Position numbers and translations under genes: made by a program. Under the pieces are notes generated by a model. It ran no database searches, was not told the DNA's origin, and saw only the letters and a list, made by a program, of their open reading frames with translations. From Acanthochlamys bracteata (Eukaryota > Streptophyta > Magnoliopsida > Pandanales > Velloziaceae), in NCBI GenBank assembly GCA_019914995.1, contig CM034134.1, positions 700,145 to 764,144 of the forward strand: DNA of 64,000 nucleotides. The letters run 5' to 3'. Below, one piece after another: positions 1-12,786 of the stretch (its first letter is position 1; the number at the start of each line of letters is the position of its first letter).

Positions 1-561
1 GAAGTCTGAAGGAAAGTTGGGGAAAAGAGCTTTCTACAGGAGTACATGAGGAGGGGGATTATATATAATTTAGAGCATAAGAGAAAGAATTAGTTGAATT
101 TCCCTGTTGACAAACTTGGAGATTGTGAAAGTTTGTATGGTCTATCGACGTTATGGAACAAATGAACCATATAAAGTTAATTTTACATGTTTTAGATTTT
201 ATGAATACGATACTGTGTAGAATCTCTTGGCTTACCTTATCTCGACCTTCATCTCTCACTCTTTCCCACTATGGTTGCTTCATGTATTAGCTTTTCCAAG
301 TATCTGGTGTTTACAAAACTCAGTTGTCCTTTGATTTATTGTATTAATTTCAAATTTGATGAACTTCACTTGCATTTTTCCGGATACACGGAGCATGTAG
401 CTCCCATTTTTTTCTGACTACCATTGCCTAAAAGTATTCTTTTCCATAATGTGATATAGTTGATGGGCTAAATTGATGTTCTGTTGACACAGTTTTGAGG
501 AGTAAGACCACAAAGGAGTACACATCCTTGTAAATATTTCAAAAGGTGAAGGCTCTGAAAC
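1..561 (+). other. 5' flank and leader of the NF-YA gene
   Basis: No coding sequence is supported here. The stretch is AT-rich. A pyrimidine-containing tract ending in acacag at 487-492 looks like a splice acceptor, so 493-561 is probably the last part of the 5' untranslated leader and the bases before it an intron in that leader. This is inferred from context; the transcription start lies outside or near the left edge. Confidence 0.4.
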
Positions 562-2864
562 ATGCAAAACATCTGCAATAAAGTTTCAGATCAGAGTTCT
601 GTCCCTCCATCCTCCAATTGCCTAAATACCCCAGGATTGTGGTGGAATGCAAATGGGTCATATGTACCTGAATCATCTCATTCGAAGATTCATGGAATAA
701 ATATGGCTTCACATGGGCAGCAGGGTAATCATATAAAGATGTCAACATATCACTTGCCAGATCAAGATTCATCGTCAAGTCAGTCAACAGGTCAATCACA
801 AGATGCATCAGGATCTAGGGGAGACGACCATGCACAGTCTATTCCCACACAGTCTGGTATCTATTTCAATTTACATAAACAGCTGATTTTAGCATTTTGG
901 TTATTGTATGTAATGCTTTGCGCTAATAGTGGTACACTGTTCTAGTAATGTTTAGTTGCGTTCTCTAATTTAGTATCTTTTGTTTGTATAAAGCTTGTGA
1001 CACATATTTGGTTATAATAGGTACTGAGAGCAGTTATGAAAAGCAGAGCGAAACATCTAAGAAGTCCATGCTATCCATGGGAACTACAGAAGTCTTTCTG
1101 CCTGGAAGATTTGATTACAACCACACTATGGTAATAATTTCTGCCTACCATGTCCATTTCTTCTATGAAATTATAGAAAATGCTAATGATGATGTGTTCG
1201 GTACTCCGGTGTCTGCAGCAAGCTTGTGTTCCATACAACTTCACAGATCCTTACTATGGGGCTTTCATTCCTGCATATGGGTCGAATACTGTTGTAAGTA
1301 TTACTTAAAGCTTTCTGTTGCATGTTACTTCTACTGTTAAATGGTTAAATTCCATATCCTTCCAAAGGTAATTGCCTTGTTTGATGATCTCTCAAATGAA
1401 ATTTTACAAAGATGTTGCTTCATAACAAACCATGATGCATCGTAAAGCTTTTGTACACTATGATAGCCATTTGAATACATTTCATTGTTTTCCTATGGGT
1501 TATGGTGACATGCAGCATGATTATTAACTCACCATTTCATCACTAACTGGCAATAGTACATATGTTCATGTCTTCCACTGGATATTGCAATCAAAGTGAA
1601 ATGCATGATGCATCTTCCCTTTCCACACACAACTGTCTTGATGTCATGACACTATTCATTTAAGATAGCAGGAACATTTTGCAGCAGAGTGTATGAATAG
1701 TTGACTACCACGTTTGAGAATGTTATACGATTTTCTCGTGTTTGATGTATAGTCATATGGAAGATCATCATTGATCTAAAACTTCTAATTGGTTTCTAGT
1801 CCTGTTCTTTGGCAGGACGAGTCAGTTGTCAGTTATTCGAATCGTGATTTCTTATTATTACCACGCCATATGGTCTGAACATGAGACGTCAGATATACCA
1901 TATGTGAGAATAATAAAAAAACTACCCTACCATAGTGTTCTAAGTCTCATGGATGCAGTTAAGGAGCATGCCTTTTCTTAACGATTTATCCATTGGCATG
2001 TTTCTAGAGTAATTGTGGACGACTAACTGCTTGAATATCATGCTGACATCTATATGCATTGCGGTACTCTTATGGTAACGCTGTTAAGTATCCATTCACG
2101 CCTGATCCTCAACATGTATTCTATGCATTTACACTACTCTACTCAATTATGTTAACATGATTGAAACATAAACCACCAGTCTCTGTCTTTCATGCTATAT
2201 TCTGGATTCATTTTCTCCTAACTACGCACATCGTCAATTAGATTCACCCCCAGATGGCAGGAATGATGTCTGCTAATCGAGTTCCTTTGCCACTTGAACC
2301 TGCTGCCGATGAACCAATCTATGTCAATGCAAAACAATATCATGGAATTATGCGAAGAAGACAACTGCGTGCGAAGCAGGAAGCAGAAAACAAGCTCATC
2401 AAAGCTCGTAAGGTAAGCAGAAAAATGTGCAATCTTTGTCGAATTTTTTTAGTCTTCTATATCTAACGAGTAAACTAATCATGCTTTACACTTTTCTAAT
2501 GATTTTAATGCAGCCTTACCTTCACGAATCCCGACATCGGCATGCCATGAATAGGGCGAGGGGTGCGGGTGGACGTTTCCTCAACACAAAAAAAGCTGAC
2601 CAACAAAACGGATCATCAATGGAGCAGAACGACCAGGGTTCTCTTCTGCAGTTGGGTGGAGGTGGAGCGAGTGGAAAAAATCTCTTGGGATCTGAACTTC
2701 TCTGCTCTGGTATAAACTCAAACAATTATTCTTCAACAAATCCAGGAACCAGTTACCAGCATCAAGATCATCTCAGCTTCAACGATTTCCATTCACATCA
2801 TGGCAGCAGCAGCAGCAGCATGGTTCGTAATGGGTCACAGACCAGGGTATCTGTAATGAGGTAA
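562..2864 (+). CDS. NF-YA: NF-YA subunit of the CCAAT-binding transcription factor
   Basis: Sequence-specific subunit of nuclear factor Y, which joins an NF-YB/NF-YC histone-fold dimer and binds CCAAT boxes in the nucleus. Five coding exons are inferred: 562-856, 1021-1130, 1219-1293, 2242-2412 and 2514-2864, all in phase and giving about 333 residues, normal for plant members. The conserved core lies at about residues 184-245 and is split by the last intron. The first part contains [19 protein letters not shown], the NF-YB/C contact helix. The second contains [17 protein letters not shown] followed by GGRFLNTKK, the DNA-binding helix and linker. Upstream is the plant motif [11 protein letters not shown]. 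The N-terminal and C-terminal parts are rich in Ser, Gln, Asn and His, with a short Ser run near the C-terminus. The start is the first ATG of the open frame after a likely leader acceptor. A miR169-like site follows the stop. Family assignment is secure; exon edges are inferred. Confidence 0.93.
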
Positions 2865-2929
2865 GACACGAGGCTGGGTAAGTGGCTGACGATGACTTAA
2901 AGCTGCGTGTCGTTTCGTGTCATGTTTCC

Positions 2930-2950
2930 TGGGCAATTCATCCTTGGCTT
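2930..2950 (+). promoter_or_regulatory. Likely miR169 target site in the NF-YA 3' untranslated region
   Basis: The 21 bases end in TTCATCCTTGGCTT, which matches the complement of the plant miR169 family in the seed and central cleavage region, with mismatches only toward the miRNA 3' end and at one internal position. It sits 66 bases after the NF-YA stop. NF-YA transcripts are the known targets of miR169 in many plants and carry the site in the 3' untranslated region. The match is seen directly; cleavage is inferred. Confidence 0.85.
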
Positions 2951-3396
2951 TGGACATAAAATCTTCATCTTGGTTTACATCTGTCGATTAACATGATTGA
3001 CAAATAAATATTGGAGAATGTTGTAATATAATGCTCTGTCACTACTCTGCTGACAGACACATGACAACCTTCTTGTATGGATAGAATTTGTAAGCACGCG
3101 GACGTTCAACACCGTCCGCTGTGCTCGAAAACTTTGTGAAAATTTGATTCTTGGCTTCCTGTGTAGTGTATTATCTTTGGGAGAAAATTGTTACATTTGG
3201 TTTGAAAATGTTCATCTTTCATGTTTAAGTCTTACTGGTTCTTGTAATTTGAGATCATCTTTTACCTTTCTTTTCTTTCTTTTCCAAGATATATGAATTG
3301 AATGCAAACTTAATTGAAACTAATTGGATTTGACTTTGTTCAGAAAGAGATTTTATTTCTTATTAAATACTAGATTTAAATTTAGAACTCTTTCAC

Positions 3397-3413
3397 TATA
3401 TATATATATATAA
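3397..3413 (+). promoter_or_regulatory. TATA-like element of the defensin-like gene
   Basis: A run of alternating TA about 90 bases before the start at 3501. It may be a TATA box or only a short microsatellite in AT-rich DNA. Confidence 0.35.
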
Positions 3414-3500
3414 TGTATGCACGAGCGAATTGCAACACCTAGAACAAAAACGAGGAACTCTTTGCGATTTTCATCATTCAACAAGAGAAGAGAAGAAAAA

Positions 3501-3826
3501 ATGCCGAAGATTTCAAATACAACTACCTTCATTCTTTTGATCCTCGTTATATTTTCATCAGGTAAATTTCATAATTGCATTATAATCGTATCTCACGAAT
3601 ACGTACACCGTATTTTTTTTCTACATTTTAAATACGTTTGCTTTGATTTTTTGTAGTTGAGATGATCTCGACGGAGGCGGCGACATGCCAAGTAATACTT
3701 AACCGTGCCGGATGCAACCTTGCCGGTTGCCGAGCGCAGTGTTACAGAGTGAAGAATGGGAATGGATTCTGTGTAGAGAAATCTAATCTGACTGGTTATG
3801 GTTGTGTATGTGTTTACCCTTGTTGA
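3501..3826 (+). CDS. Secreted defensin-like cysteine-rich peptide
   Basis: Small secreted peptide of the plant defensin-like class, probably acting outside the cell in defence or signalling. Two exons are inferred: 3501-3561 and 3657-3826, joined in phase after a 95-base AT-rich intron, giving 76 residues. The intron falls at the end of the signal peptide, the usual place in this class. The N-terminus has a hydrophobic signal (ILLILVIFSS). The mature part has eight cysteines spaced C-x8-C-x4-C-x3-C-x9-C-x10-C-x-C-x3-C. The C-x3-C and C-x-C pairs fit the cysteine-stabilised alpha-beta fold, but the C1-C2 spacing is shorter than in classical antifungal defensins, so it fits the divergent low-molecular-weight cysteine-rich group better. 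The start is the ATG right after a purine-rich leader. The specific function cannot be told from the sequence. Confidence 0.8.
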
Positions 3827-4098
3827 TCAAAAAAAGAAAAAAATTACAAAGAAGATAAAGAATAAAACCTTGAAGTATTTATGGTTTTTGAAATTGTCAT
3901 GATTAAAATTGGAAGATATTGATTATACTGTTATTTAGCTAAGAGTGTGTTCTTCTTTAAAAAAGCGACTTTAAAATAAAAATTATTATAAAAAAAAGTA
4001 TAAAAAATTAATTCTAGCAAATTTTTGGGCCAGATAAAACTACACAGTAAATTTTTGGGCCAGATAGAACTCGAGTTCCGCAGCTTATTTTTCAATAA

Positions 4099-4380
4099 AA
4101 GCGTGTTTCAAATATTTATAATTAAGTTTCGTGAAAGTAAAATATAAAAAGTAAAATTTTTTAAAAAATAAGTTAAAAATAGAATTTAGTTTTTATATTT
4201 TAATTGATTTTTGAAATGGGTTGGAAGTAAATTAAAAAAAAATATAGTAAAACTTAAGTTTTATTTGTGTAGAATTAAAAATTTGAATTCTCAGTTCTAT
4301 TTGTAATTAAAATATAAAAAATTAATAAAACTTTAATTCTGGCGAGAAAAATTAAAATTCTACCAACTTAAAACACGCTT
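4099..4380. mobile_element. Tourist-like MITE copy
   Basis: The left end reads AAGCGTGTTTCAAATA and the right end is its imperfect inverse, AAAACACGCTT. TAA flanks both sides (4096-4098 and 4381-4383), as expected for a 3-bp target duplication. The interior is AT-rich and noncoding. It resembles the copies at 6470, 22696, 25879 and 37479. Confidence 0.6.
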
Positions 4381-4649
4381 TAAACGTTCTTTAGTAATTT
4401 AAAATTACTTAAAAAGTACGAATAAATTACACATAATTTTGTATAAATTTTTTATTGCGCGTAATAAATATTGACTAGTTAATAACGTGAGCGCTTTGGA
4501 CTTCGTGTAACTACTACACCAGTTGAATTATCTAAAGAAACTTCAAACAACTTTCCAAAATGATATATTTTTTTTTTCGTCAATCGCTTTCAAATTCCTT
4601 ATCTAATATTAAAACTCAAATGAAGATAGCTTCCGCGAAAATAATATGA

Positions 4650-4895
4650 GCCCGTTTGGCACCGCGATAAACTGATTATCAACTTTTTTTTATTTTATAT
4701 TTTTTAATATATATTTTATAAATATATAAAAAATTTATTTAAAAATTTAAAAAATGTAAAAAAATTTTACAGAATAAGATTTTTTTATTACATATTTTTA
4801 TTATTTTTTTAAAAGTTAAAAAAATTAAATTTATTTTTTAGAAAAATAAAAATATTTTTTTAAAAAATTTTATTTTATAAACACTACGCTCCCCA
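4650..4895. repeat. AT-rich dispersed repeat, 'GTTTGG' family
   Basis: Begins with CCCGTTTGG, continues through long runs of A and T with the recurring block TATTTTTTAATATATATTTTA, and ends in TAAACACTACG. Very similar stretches recur at 11047, 25133, 45050 and 52123, and inverted at 27836 and 28663. It is probably a short non-autonomous element. Confidence 0.5.
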
Positions 4896-6469
4896 TAAAC
4901 AAAGAATTGCGAAATTTCAAATGACAACGTAACGTTTTTTCAGAAGCAAATAAACAGAAGTTAACATTTTTGTTAGTTGAGTTAACATTTGCTGGCAATC
5001 TAACTCAGCTAATTAGGTATGAAAAAAAAAATTCGTTTTTAATTATTTCTTTGATTCTTTTTATTTTACTTTTATTTTGAATTTTGATTAGTTGTATTTG
5101 CTTCCAAGCCTCAAATAAGGTATTCAACACACTCTTGGCGTTTGACATTCTATTTCATTCGATTTCAAAAACATTATTTTATTTCATATTTTTTAACAAA
5201 TTTTTTATAAAATTTATTTTAAAAAAATTTTAGACAGTGAATCTTGTTAGTATTTATTTTTATTTTTTGAAATAAAAAATAAAACTTATTTGTTGAAATA
5301 AGATAAAAATAATTTTGATCTTAAATAAATTTATTTCAAAAATACTTACAAACATTCTCTAAAAACACATTTAGAGTATAGTATCAATTGCAGAAAGATA
5401 AATTTAAAAAAAAATTTTAAGAAATAATTTCTTTAAAGAGTGAGTTTAAAAATTAAATAAAATTTTGTATTTAATAATAGATAAAAATAAGTCTACAAAT
5501 AAATTTTTGGCAAAAAATTGAATTTTTGTTAAACTAATAGACTTCTTTATTTGCGCAAACATAAAATTTTAAATTAAATTTATAGAAAGTCAAGTATTTC
5601 TAGATGAAATAAATATGCACTAATATAATTCTTGTCAAAAAGATTTGGTTTTCAAAATTTCTTTCGTTTTATCTTTCAGCTGTTTATTTTAGAAATCTGG
5701 CGGCTGTTCTTTTCTTAGCTATTGACTTAGAAAATTAATAAACCTGGGAATCTAACATTCTCGAGTTAGACAATTATATTATTTTTTTAATTAGTAATAA
5801 TTTAAACATCATCAATTGCGTCAAACGATTAGCTTAATGTGTCGTATAAGAATATATATAATTCAATTTTTTAAAAAACTAATTTGATTTTTTATTTTAA
5901 TTTTTCAAATTAATTTTTAGTATAAATAAATAAAAACTTTAAAATAAATTTTATCTCAAAATTATTTTAAAAAATATTTTAAAATTTATTATAGATATAA
6001 AATTAATATAAATTCATTTTTATTAAATATTTTAGTATTCTAATTTCTAAAACTTTTAAAACTCAAATTTAACTATTAAGTAAATACGTCCTTAGTAAGA
6101 AGCGAGTTTTTGAGAGTCATCGAAAATAAATTTTTGATAAAAAATTACTTCTAAATCACTTGCGGTCAAAGAATAACAAAAAAAATAACTTATCTTTATT
6201 AGCTTACTTAAATTATTTACAAAAAGTTTAAACTCATTTTCAAAATGTTACTCATAAAATAACTTACTTTTTTAATAATTTATTATTATAATTTATTTTT
6301 TGCTTAAAAACACTCTTTTAATAATACTTATATTAATTAAGCTTAAAATATGTTTCAATTACACATATTTTATTTTTATTCTGTCAAAATATAAATTAAA
6401 CTCACCAAATATATTTAAAAATGTTTTTTATCAAATTCATTTTCTGTTTTGCGAAACACGGACCACTTA

Positions 6470-6771
6470 GGACGTGTTTCAAATACCCATAATTTTATTT
6501 TTTTCTGTTAGATTTTAAGTTTTTAATAATTCATATATTTCAATTACACGAGAAAATCAGAACTCTACTTCTACATACAGAACTCTATTTCTAATTTTTT
6601 TATTTGCATACTTTCTAATACAATTATATTTTTTAATTTTTAATGTATTTTTAAAATCTATTGAAATATAAATTCTGAACTATATTTCTATTTTATTTTT
6701 TAAAAAATCTTATTTTTTATTTTCACAAAATTCAGTTATAATCATTTAAAATAAGCACTTAAAACACATCC
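6470..6771. mobile_element. Tourist-like MITE copy
   Basis: The left end GGACGTGTTTCAAATACCC and the right end AAAACACATCC are imperfect inverse repeats. The flanks are TTA on the left and TCA on the right, so the target duplication is slightly decayed. The interior shares the phrase ATTCATATATTTCAATTAC with the copy at 37479. Confidence 0.6.
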
Positions 6772-7974
6772 TCATATTCTTTTTTTTTTTAATAATAAGA
6801 TTCACATATATTTATAACGCGCCCAAATTGGAATCACATGGGAATCTCGTGTGACGGCCGGCAGGCTCTGAATAAATCAAATTTTCAAAATTTTTTGTTC
6901 TAACGAACTCAAAAAACGGCTGCTGCGTAGCGGATTTTATCTCAGTATCGATGAAATCGTGGTCAGCACGGAATGAAGGTCTAGAAATTTACCAGAAATT
7001 ACATCAATACCCTTTTACTTATTTGTTATTTTGAAGAAAAGAGTGTCTCTATATATGTTTCAATTTACGAAACTCTATTTCATTTCTTCAAACTTTAAAA
7101 GCTTATTTCAAATACATCAAATTTTACTTTTTTTCTTTCAAAATTTTGAATTTAATTATTTCACGTAAAATTATCTACCATTGTAAATTTTATTTTTATT
7201 TTCACACCTAATTCTATTTTTACAAAAATTATATTTAAATTTTATTTCATATATTTTAATTATCATTTTGAATTTAACTTTCACCTAACTTTATTTTTCA
7301 TCAAACTTTATTTTTAAAAATTCAATTTCGTGAAACTTATTTATACATATTTAAAACAAGTACTAAATTCAATTATTTTATATATTTTAATTATTATTTT
7401 AAATTTTATTTTACTTTCATATTAAATGTTATATTAAAATTTTTATTTTAATAGTCAGTTACTGTTCTAAATATTTTCAAAATATTTTATTTTTATCTAA
7501 CTTTATTTTATAAGATTTACAAAATCGTTCTCCGACAAGCATCTAATATCCGTATTAATAATATTAGTTGGTTTGCCTTCTTATTCAAGCCAGTGGTGTT
7601 CTCAAAATTATTGCGTACAATTAATTACCATAGACAACCTTTTATATAATTTAAAAAAAAAAAAAAAAAAAACAGTTAATAAGAACCTCGACGCAAGGTT
7701 AAAACAGTCATTGGTAAAACTTTATGTACCCCGATTAAATGGGGCCCACACCATTGTCACTCATCTTCCGATCCTTCAAAAATTCTTGAGTCAACCTTTC
7801 TTTCTTCTCAATCCAAACGAAACAATTAGAAGAACCCTCTAGAGTCTTAGACCTTCTTTACTTTCTTCTACTTCTCCATTACCTTATAAGAACCCCCTAT
7901 AACTTCTTCTTCCCTTGTTCATCTTCTTCCTTGCAAGAAAACAACTCCAGCTCTGCATTCTGAAACAAGAATTA

Positions 7975-9053
7975 ATGGGTACACTGGTAGGGCACGTAGC
8001 ACCAGGGTTTGGTTTCCTGTTCATTGGCTTATGGCATCTATTCAACCACACCAAGCTTCACTTGCAGAAACCCAACTCTTACTTTGCACCGCCATGGTTT
8101 CCGTCGCCAAAACTCAGGCACTTTGAACTCATCCTTATTGCTTTAGGAAGTTGTGCTTCGATATCCATGGAGCTCTTCATAGGTCCCCAGAAGCACCAGC
8201 CGTTTGATGATGATGGAACCATTCCGTCTAACCATCTCCACAATTTCGAGCACTCTTCGATTTCTGCGGGGTTTTTAGTGTATGCGATCGCGTCTATAGT
8301 GCTTGATAAAGCACGGTACGCGCCGGCGAAGACGACTCTGGTGCCTGCACTCGCCGCAGTTGCTTTCGCGCAGCAGTTGTTGTTGTTTCATTTGCACTCA
8401 GCTGATCATATGGGTGTTGAAGGACAGTACCACTGGCTTCTGCAGCTCGTCGTCGCCGTCTCTCTAACTACAACTATCCTCGGAATCCATTACAATAGAA
8501 GCTTCACCGTCTCCTTTATTCGCTCCGGCAGCATCGCTTTCCAGGTATGTTTTTTAATTGTTTCGAAAAACGAAGACTCGCTGATCGATGATTAGTTTTA
8601 TAAGAATATATTTTATCTATTGAATCTTCATCGATCAGCTGATGATGAACTGTTTCATGACACTAACAGGGAATCTGGTTCATCGCGATGGGGTACGCAC
8701 TATGGACGCCGTCGTTGATCCCTAAAGGTTGCTTCATGAACTACGAGGAAGGCCACGACGTCGTCCGGTGCCACGGCGACCCTGCACTCGACAGAGCGAA
8801 ATCGTTAGTCAACATTCTCTTCAGTTGGTTCGTAGTAGCTTTCGCCGTATTTGCAGTATGTTTTTACTCGTGCATGGCGAGATTCTTCCCGGAGGAGCCG
8901 GATTACTTGCCGCTGGTTAGAGAGGCATCGTCGGAAGATTACCTCAGCGATGACGTCAGCGACGATTTGGAGAAACAGAAGTTTGCTGATGAGTCTCGGA
9001 GCAGTTTTGTTCACGTAGGCAAAGGAATGAAACCTATTGAGTTGGAAAGGTGA
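7975..9053 (+). CDS. TMEM45 / DUF716 family membrane protein
   Basis: Multi-pass membrane protein of the DUF716 (transmembrane protein 45) family; the biochemical role is not established and some plant members are linked to defence. Two exons, 7975-8544 and 8670-9053, join in phase (CAG then GGA) and give 317 residues, typical of the family. Family features seen are the N-terminal GHVAPGFGFLFIGLWHLFN, a histidine-rich segment NHLHNFEHSS, and FHLHSADHMGVEGQYHWLLQ, which place conserved histidines next to membrane helices. About seven hydrophobic segments are visible, followed by an acidic, serine-rich cytosolic tail. The open frame extends upstream without an ATG, so the first ATG at 7975 is chosen; it matches the family's short N-terminus. 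The first exon is richer in GC than its flanks. Confidence 0.9.
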
Positions 9054-11046
9054 AAAACAATTAAATTAATTATAAAAGTTAATTTGTGTTTAAAAAAAAT
9101 AATTTTATTTTATGGAGTTTCTTTCTTGCTTCTTAATTGTTAAATATAGGAAAATAATAGTGAAGAAAGAGGGCTTCTAAATTCTTTTGATGTAAGTTTG
9201 TGAATTTGGTTGTAAATATATTTGTTATATATTGAAAAAAAATTTCGTTTCTAACATTTTTTTAATAAAATAATTTAATTTACTTTTTTCCTTTTATATT
9301 CTTAAAACTGTTATTATTCATGTCTTAGAAAAGTCAACCGTAAGTATATAGAAACAAAAAATTCTGTAATTGGTCTCATTAAAAAGTACAGTTATATTTA
9401 TTTAAAAAATAAATAAAAATGAGTTATTAAAATATAATTATATGTAACTAAATTTATAAAAATATTTGTGAGTGATTTTTTTAGTTAAAAAAATATTTAA
9501 AACGAATCTTTGATTGATTAATCATCTAGTTATCCGTTCGTCAAAGAGAGCTTCTAGTTGATTGGTTTTTTATTTGAATTTGGGTTGAATTATTAAAAAG
9601 TTTTTTGATTCATTTTAGTAGTCCTAACATTTAGGATTTATTTCAATTATATAGAATTCATTATATTTTTAATTTGAATTTAAAATTTTTTTATATTTTA
9701 ATTGATTTGGAATTTATCAAACTTGTATATAATATATTTTTTGTCGAACTCAAATTTATCAAATTCAGTTTCATAAAATTTATTTTATAGAAAATAAAAC
9801 AAGTCTTAAAAATGTTTTATTTATCTGTAAATAAATCAATAATAAACTTTTAAGATATATTATTAAAAATAATTATATTTATAAAATTAAATATTTAAAA
9901 TTATTCGAAAATAATTTTTTGTCGGAAGAAAATTAGTTTTAATAGTTTCTGTAAGTAAGTAGCATAATAAAATTTTGAATTTAATAAAAAGTTAGTCTAC
10001 GATAACTTCCAAAAAAAAAAGAGAAAATGAAGGAAAAAGAATTTTCGTTGTTTTTAAAATTAAAAAAATAATAACACACAATTGACCAACAATCGAAATC
10101 AAAGAATTTAAATTCCTTCCTAATAATTTTTATTATATTGCAATACACAATGACAAATTTTATTGCACAATTAGCTAATTAGCTCGATCTGTATAATGTA
10201 CAATGGTATAATTATATTTACTTCAATGTTTATATATTGCAAATTTTGGTTCGAAATTTTTTTTTTAAAATATAGATACGACTAGAATGCGTTATTTTGC
10301 ACTAAAATAACTTTATGAAAAACAACTTTTTCAAAAAATAAAAATTTGAAAATAAAATAATAAGAATCTATTATTATAAAAAATATATAAAAATCACTCA
10401 AAAGTTTTGGATACAAAAGAGTACGCTTTTAGAATAAAACTAGGAATATGAATTAATATGTCAAATTCTGATTGATCTATTTAATAATTATCAAAATTAT
10501 ATAATTCTATTCAGTCTCATATATTTATGTAGGTAAAAGTTATTATCTCATAACTCAATCTATTAAATAATCAAATCAAATTCAGTTAGATCATTTAGTA
10601 ATCAAAATTATTTAAACTAGCATTACAAAAATATTATAATTGTTAGGTATCATATTCTAAAACAAAAAAAAATAATACCATTAATAAAATAAGTAAAATT
10701 TAATCAAAATATAATAGATTAAGTAAGTATATATATTATATAAATTAATATTTAATATTATCATTTTAAATATTTTATAGCTAATATGTGTATATAAATG
10801 ATTATACGAATTAGTAGATTTGAAATTTATTAGAACTGATTTATCAGTAAATATTAGATTGATTCGAAACTAATCCAAACTAATCTAAGATCAAATTCGA
10901 ATTCAATTTAAACGAGTCAATTTCGTCCTAGATATAAAATTGGGTTATATATTGTCACTCTTATTTAGAAAGAGTCAATATTCCACAAAATCGCTATTAG
11001 TTATCTCAGAAAAAGTTTAGTAAAACCGAACGGTTTATAGAGTTTG

Positions 11047-11302
11047 AGCGCGTTTAGGAGCATATTTCAAACGTTACTTTTCAACTTTTCTCTATTTTGT
11101 ATTTTTTAATATATATTTTATAAATATTTAGAAAATTTATTTAAAAAATTAGTTAGCGTAAAAAATTTTACGTAATAAGATTTTTTTATATAATAATTTT
11201 ATTATTTTTTTAAAAGTAAAAAATATAGAACTTATTCTTAAAAAAGGATAAAAATATTTTTCATTTTAGAAAAACTCTATTTTATAAGCAATTCCAAAAC
11301 GT
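11047..11302. repeat. AT-rich dispersed repeat, 'GTTTGG' family
   Basis: Starts near GCGCGTTTAGGAGC and ends near ATTCCAAAACGTGTG, a short imperfect inverted pair. The interior carries the family block around TTTTTTAATATATATTTTAT and AAAAATATTTTTCATTTTAG. Confidence 0.5.
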
Positions 11303-11361
11303 GTGAAGTTTATTTAATTATAACTTTTTAATAAAGCTTGCATCATTATGTTAAATATTCT

Positions 11362-11851
11362 TAGGGGTGGCAATATGGGTTCATGGGTCGGTTTCGGGTC
11401 GATCCATATAATAACCGGATAAAAAATGTTCAATTCTAACCCGACCCATTTATTTATATGGGTCTAAATTGTCAACCCTAATCCAACCTATTTATAACCG
11501 GGTCAAATTCGGGTCGACCCATTTAATAATTAAATTATTAAATAAGAATTATAAATATTAATTTTTAATAATAATATATCAAAATTATTAATTATGATAT
11601 ATTTAGAAAGAAAAAATATTAATTCTGACAAATTTATAAATTAAATTCAAAATTTTTGCTATTTTTTTCTAATTATTAAGTAATATATACTATATAAATA
11701 GTTAAACGGATCATTTTTGGGTCAACCCGAATTCGACCCAAACCCGTTTAAATTTTTCGGATCATTTTCGGGTCGACCCGAAATCGACCCAAACTCGCCT
11801 AAGGCTTGACCCGCCGTCGGTTTCGGATCGGGTCGAAATTTGCCACCCCTA
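11362..11851. mobile_element. hAT-type MITE, complete copy
   Basis: Perfect 12-bp terminal inverted repeats TAGGGGTGGCAA and TTGCCACCCCTA. Flanking 8-bp sequences AATATTCT (11354-11361) and CATATTCT (11852-11859) differ at one base, as expected for a hAT target duplication. The interior has GC-rich subterminal arrays of GGGTCGACCCGAA-type words around an AT-rich core with no open frame. Two more diverged copies occur in this window at 33789 and 38216. Confidence 0.85.
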
Positions 11852-12786
11852 CATATTCTATTGAAATCTTGTAGTTATTTTAGATTGCAACTTTTAGCTT
11901 AATTTATTCGTAGAAGCTATCGACAAGTTATAGACTTAAAAGGGATATTTAGAAGTGTTTATTAAAAAAAAAATTTTGAAAAAGAATTTGAAGCTATATT
12001 ATTTAATAAATATTTTAAAAATAAAGATTATATATATAATTATTTCATACTTATGTTTTATTTATTATTTCTAAAATTTTAAAAATTATTTTTAAAAAAT
12101 TGTGCACAATATTTTTAGAGTTAAGAAAGAACTTATTGAGATTGATAAGCAATTGCAAATATGTCCTAATTGACGGACTAAATTTATAATTTTTTCACAT
12201 TCTAATTTTTTTATATTTTATATTTTTATAAAATTTAAAAATATTTTATAATTTTTTTAAATTTAAAAAATATAAAAAATTCTTCGTACGAGACCTTATC
12301 ATTATTTGATTTTTTAATTTTTTAAGATAAAAAAATTTATTTTTCAAAATACATGCTTTTTTGAAAAAGTTGTTTTATAAGCTAGATAGCCAAGTGAATA
12401 ATAGTTCCATACATGTGAAATTACAACAAAAATTTTTTAAAAAATATTTGTTTTGAGACCCTTTCAGAAACAATATTTTTGACATAAAATAATCTATATA
12501 TATTATAATTATTTATTCATTTAAATTTAATTTTATAAACTATTTAGTATATTTAAATTTATAAAACAATACTAAATTTAAATGAAACGGAAATCAGTAC
12601 CGCCAAACAGTCACTCGTTCATTCCAAACACATAATGGGCCTAAATTAGTCACTTTTGGGCCTTAATTGTACTTTAAATGGACTCAAATATAGGTTTTTT
12701 ATAAAAGGACTTTTCTTCAGCTTTGCAAGATAGAAGACGAAAAAGGAAGAAACTTTTTTCTCTTTTTTCTCTCTTGATCGCCGTTA

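Larger units (their letters stand above)
2865..3500. other. NF-YA 3' region and promoter of the defensin-like gene
   Basis: Apart from the miR169-like site, no coding sequence is seen. A TA-repeat TATA-like element lies at about 3397-3413, roughly 90 bases before the next start codon. Confidence 0.4.
3827..7974. other. AT-rich spacer with short transposon remnants
   Basis: No gene is supported. The stretch holds two recognisable Tourist-like elements (4099-4380 and 6470-6771), one copy of an AT-rich dispersed family (about 4650-4895) and degraded relatives near 5150-5330 and 7055-7360. An A-run lies at about 7650-7671. The last 250 bases before 7975 probably hold the promoter and leader of the TMEM45-like gene. 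Confidence 0.5.
9054..12786. other. AT-rich spacer
   Basis: No gene is supported. It holds a complete hAT-type MITE (11362-11851) and an AT-rich 'GTTTGG' family copy (about 11047-11302). The final 200 bases before 12787 include AAGGACTTTTCTTCAG and a CT-rich stretch and are probably the promoter and leader of the next gene. Confidence 0.5.
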
